Source: Methanococcoides burtonii DSM 6242
Lineage (GTDB): Archaea; Halobacteriota; Methanosarcinia; Methanosarcinales; Methanosarcinaceae
Length of the DNA stretch: 64,000 nucleotides
Assembly (NCBI RefSeq): GCF_000013725.1
Contig: NC_007955.1
Coordinates: 651,579-715,578, forward strand
Direction of reading: 5' to 3'
How positions within the stretch are numbered: the first letter of the stretch is position 1; each line of letters begins with the position of its first letter. The position numbers and the translations under genes are program-made. Of the stretch, positions 62,994-64,000 are shown in pieces. A model generated the notes under the pieces. It was not told where the DNA came from. It saw nothing but the letters and a program-made list of their open reading frames with translations, and did no database searches.

Positions 62994-63067
62994 TGGGCCC
63001 GCGGAGATTCGAACTCCGGAGCTCTGCCGTGTGAAGGCAACGTCATAACCAGCTAGACCACGAGCCC
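62994..63067 (-). tRNA. tRNA-Val(CAC)
   Basis: A 74-base tRNA on the minus strand: acceptor GGGCTCG, D arm with TGGTCTAGCTGGTTATGACG, anticodon stem around loop TTCACAC (anticodon CAC), T arm with GGAGTTCGAATCTCC, discriminator A. CCA is not encoded. Confidence 0.95.
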
Positions 63068-63619
63068 ATATTGAAATAAAATTGTACCTGAGGAAATATT
63101 AACCGATTTTCAGGTGCTATAGGGCTTAAATAGAGTTGATGGGCTATAAGTTTAACGGGGGGCTGTGGTAGATTTATTAAAGTATTAGTATTTATATAAT
63201 CAATATATGAAAGAACCTGCCTATATATAGAAAGGTTTAAGTATTATTCATGTATTTAGAGAATTGTACATTGGACGAGAACTTTGGGCAGTTTCTTGAA
63301 TCAGATAAGTTACTACCCCTTGAACCACACACAAACCACCATACTCCCTTCCAGTCCAAAGTTCTCGCTGGTGGACATTCAACTCCTCCTTCGTGTTTTG
63401 AGGCAGGGTGTAAACTCGACCTTCAATTTCGTCCTTTTCAATTTGACATTTATTCTTAATATCATCTTATTTGATTGGTATTGAAAATAAGCTTTGTAAG
63501 GATAGAGCAATATCAGATGTGGAATTTGAAACACATGGCATGATATTTCATGCTAAAAAAAGAAAATCTATCAAATGAAATTAGAGGACAGGACGATCTT
63601 CAAGAAAAAGTGAGGAGCC
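63068..63619. other. Intergenic stretch, possible hairpin
   Basis: About 550 bases without a supported gene. A pair of inverted repeats, CGAGAACTTTGG near 63278 and CCAAAGTTCTCG near 63356, could form a long-range stem. Two overlapping ORFs (63250-63484) lack ribosome binding sites. Confidence 0.35.
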
Positions 63620-64000
63620 TTATCTTTCAAGGGCTAATCGTTTTCGCATCTTTGGAGAATCGATCCACATACCTCTAAGCTCTCTTTCTCCATCCTGATC
63701 CTCTATGAATATCAATCGGAAAATTGCACCTTCCGGTTCCTTTTCGAATGCTACATTATATACAACAGCTGAATGTCTGTCAGTAACAGTGATCTCGGCA
63801 AGTTCCTTTGACGTATAATTTCCAACTTCCTCATGAACAATGGCTGTAAGTTCCAGGAACAGGTCTTCTGTTATGGCTTTTTTCATAGTTGGGTTAAAAT
63901 TAGCAGAGAATTTGGTATAGTTATTCTCATTAAGGCCCTGAAGTGTATTTTCTGCTATCGGCTCTGCATATTCGGTCAGGCCATCATCCTCAACGCTCGA
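63620..64000 (-). CDS. DUF3887-type protein, N-terminus beyond the window
   Basis: The minus-strand frame is open to the right edge, so the protein is longer than the ATG at 63886 implies. The visible sequence AEPIAENTLQGLNENNYTKFSANFNPTMKKAITEDLFLEL matches the DUF3887 domain (a small NTF2-like fold), and VVYNVAFEKEPEGAIFRLIFIEDQDGE continues it. Such domains often follow a lipoprotein signal, which would be outside this window. Function unknown. Confidence 0.7.
   Translation of the reverse strand, partial: SSVEDDGLTEYAEPIAENTLQGLNENNYTKFSANFNPTMKKAITEDLFLELTAIVHEEVGNYTSKELAEITVTDRHSAVVYNVAFEKEPEGAIFRLIFIEDQDGERELRGMWIDSPKMRKRLALER

Noticed and set aside
63250-63484. Two overlapping ORFs after tRNA-Val
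   Set aside because: Both lack ribosome binding sites and their sequences look like translated repeats around a hairpin.

Overview
The window comes from an AT-rich methanogenic archaeon of the Methanosarcinaceae, most like Methanococcoides or a close relative. Supporting evidence is methenyl-H4MPT cyclohydrolase (mch) followed by a DUF2124 gene, an MsvR-type regulator, a PEF-CTERM surface protein, a UPF0228 protein, archaeal Trm1 and Taw2 tRNA enzymes, archaeal-type promoters and GGTGAT-type ribosome binding sites. The genus is an inference; no rRNA gene is present.

Layout. 0-3 kb: MacB-like ABC exporter operon with a COG1361-type surface protein. 3-7 kb: a truncated EamA transporter, an IS256 element and an intact ISH3 element with 5-bp target duplications. 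7-15 kb: PAS histidine kinase, a membrane protein with an in-frame TAG, small membrane proteins, VTT and DUF2227 proteins, CorA, MscS. 15-19 kb: an intact IS66 element with 8-bp target duplications, a frameshifted PEF-CTERM protein, a molybdopterin oxidoreductase and a decayed methyltransferase. 19-29 kb is the core block: mch, DUF2124, Taw2, MsvR, DUF2110, winged-helix regulator, Trm1, cupredoxin-like lipoprotein, then an XRE-cupin / thioesterase / acyl-CoA synthetase operon. 29-32 kb: a MITE, a kinase remnant and an ISL3 element. 32-44 kb is an envelope block: a long minus-strand series of lipoproteins and membrane proteins, a NEW3/COG1361-like surface protein, a frameshifted membrane-anchored winged-helix regulator, and a HEAT-repeat lipoprotein plus UPF0228 protein. 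44.6-47.4 kb is an insertion-sequence graveyard. 47.5-49.4 kb holds an acetolactate-synthase-like gene behind a Val/Leu-rich leader peptide. 50-57 kb: tRNA-Leu, MBL hydrolase, phosphoesterase, AIM24-like protein, a rimB/rimK/aspartoacylase operon and a DUF21 protein. 57.6-61.5 kb: an IS5-like element interrupted by a group II intron that carries a second intron inside it. 61.5-64 kb: a DUF4386 remnant, YjdF-like protein, tRNA-Val and a partial DUF3887 protein.

Most notable: (1) a 22-codon leader ORF ending in a run of Val and Leu codons, with a stem-loop and T-run over its stop codon, upstream of the acetolactate synthase gene, which looks like amino-acid attenuation in an archaeon; (2) a roughly 32-bp promoter element shared in opposite orientation by two envelope operons that flank a membrane-anchored regulator; (3) a gene split only by an in-frame TAG, a pyrrolysine candidate; (4) a nested group II intron (twintron) in an IS5-like element. 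Many genes carry one-base frameshifts; these may be true decay or assembly indels and need reads to decide.
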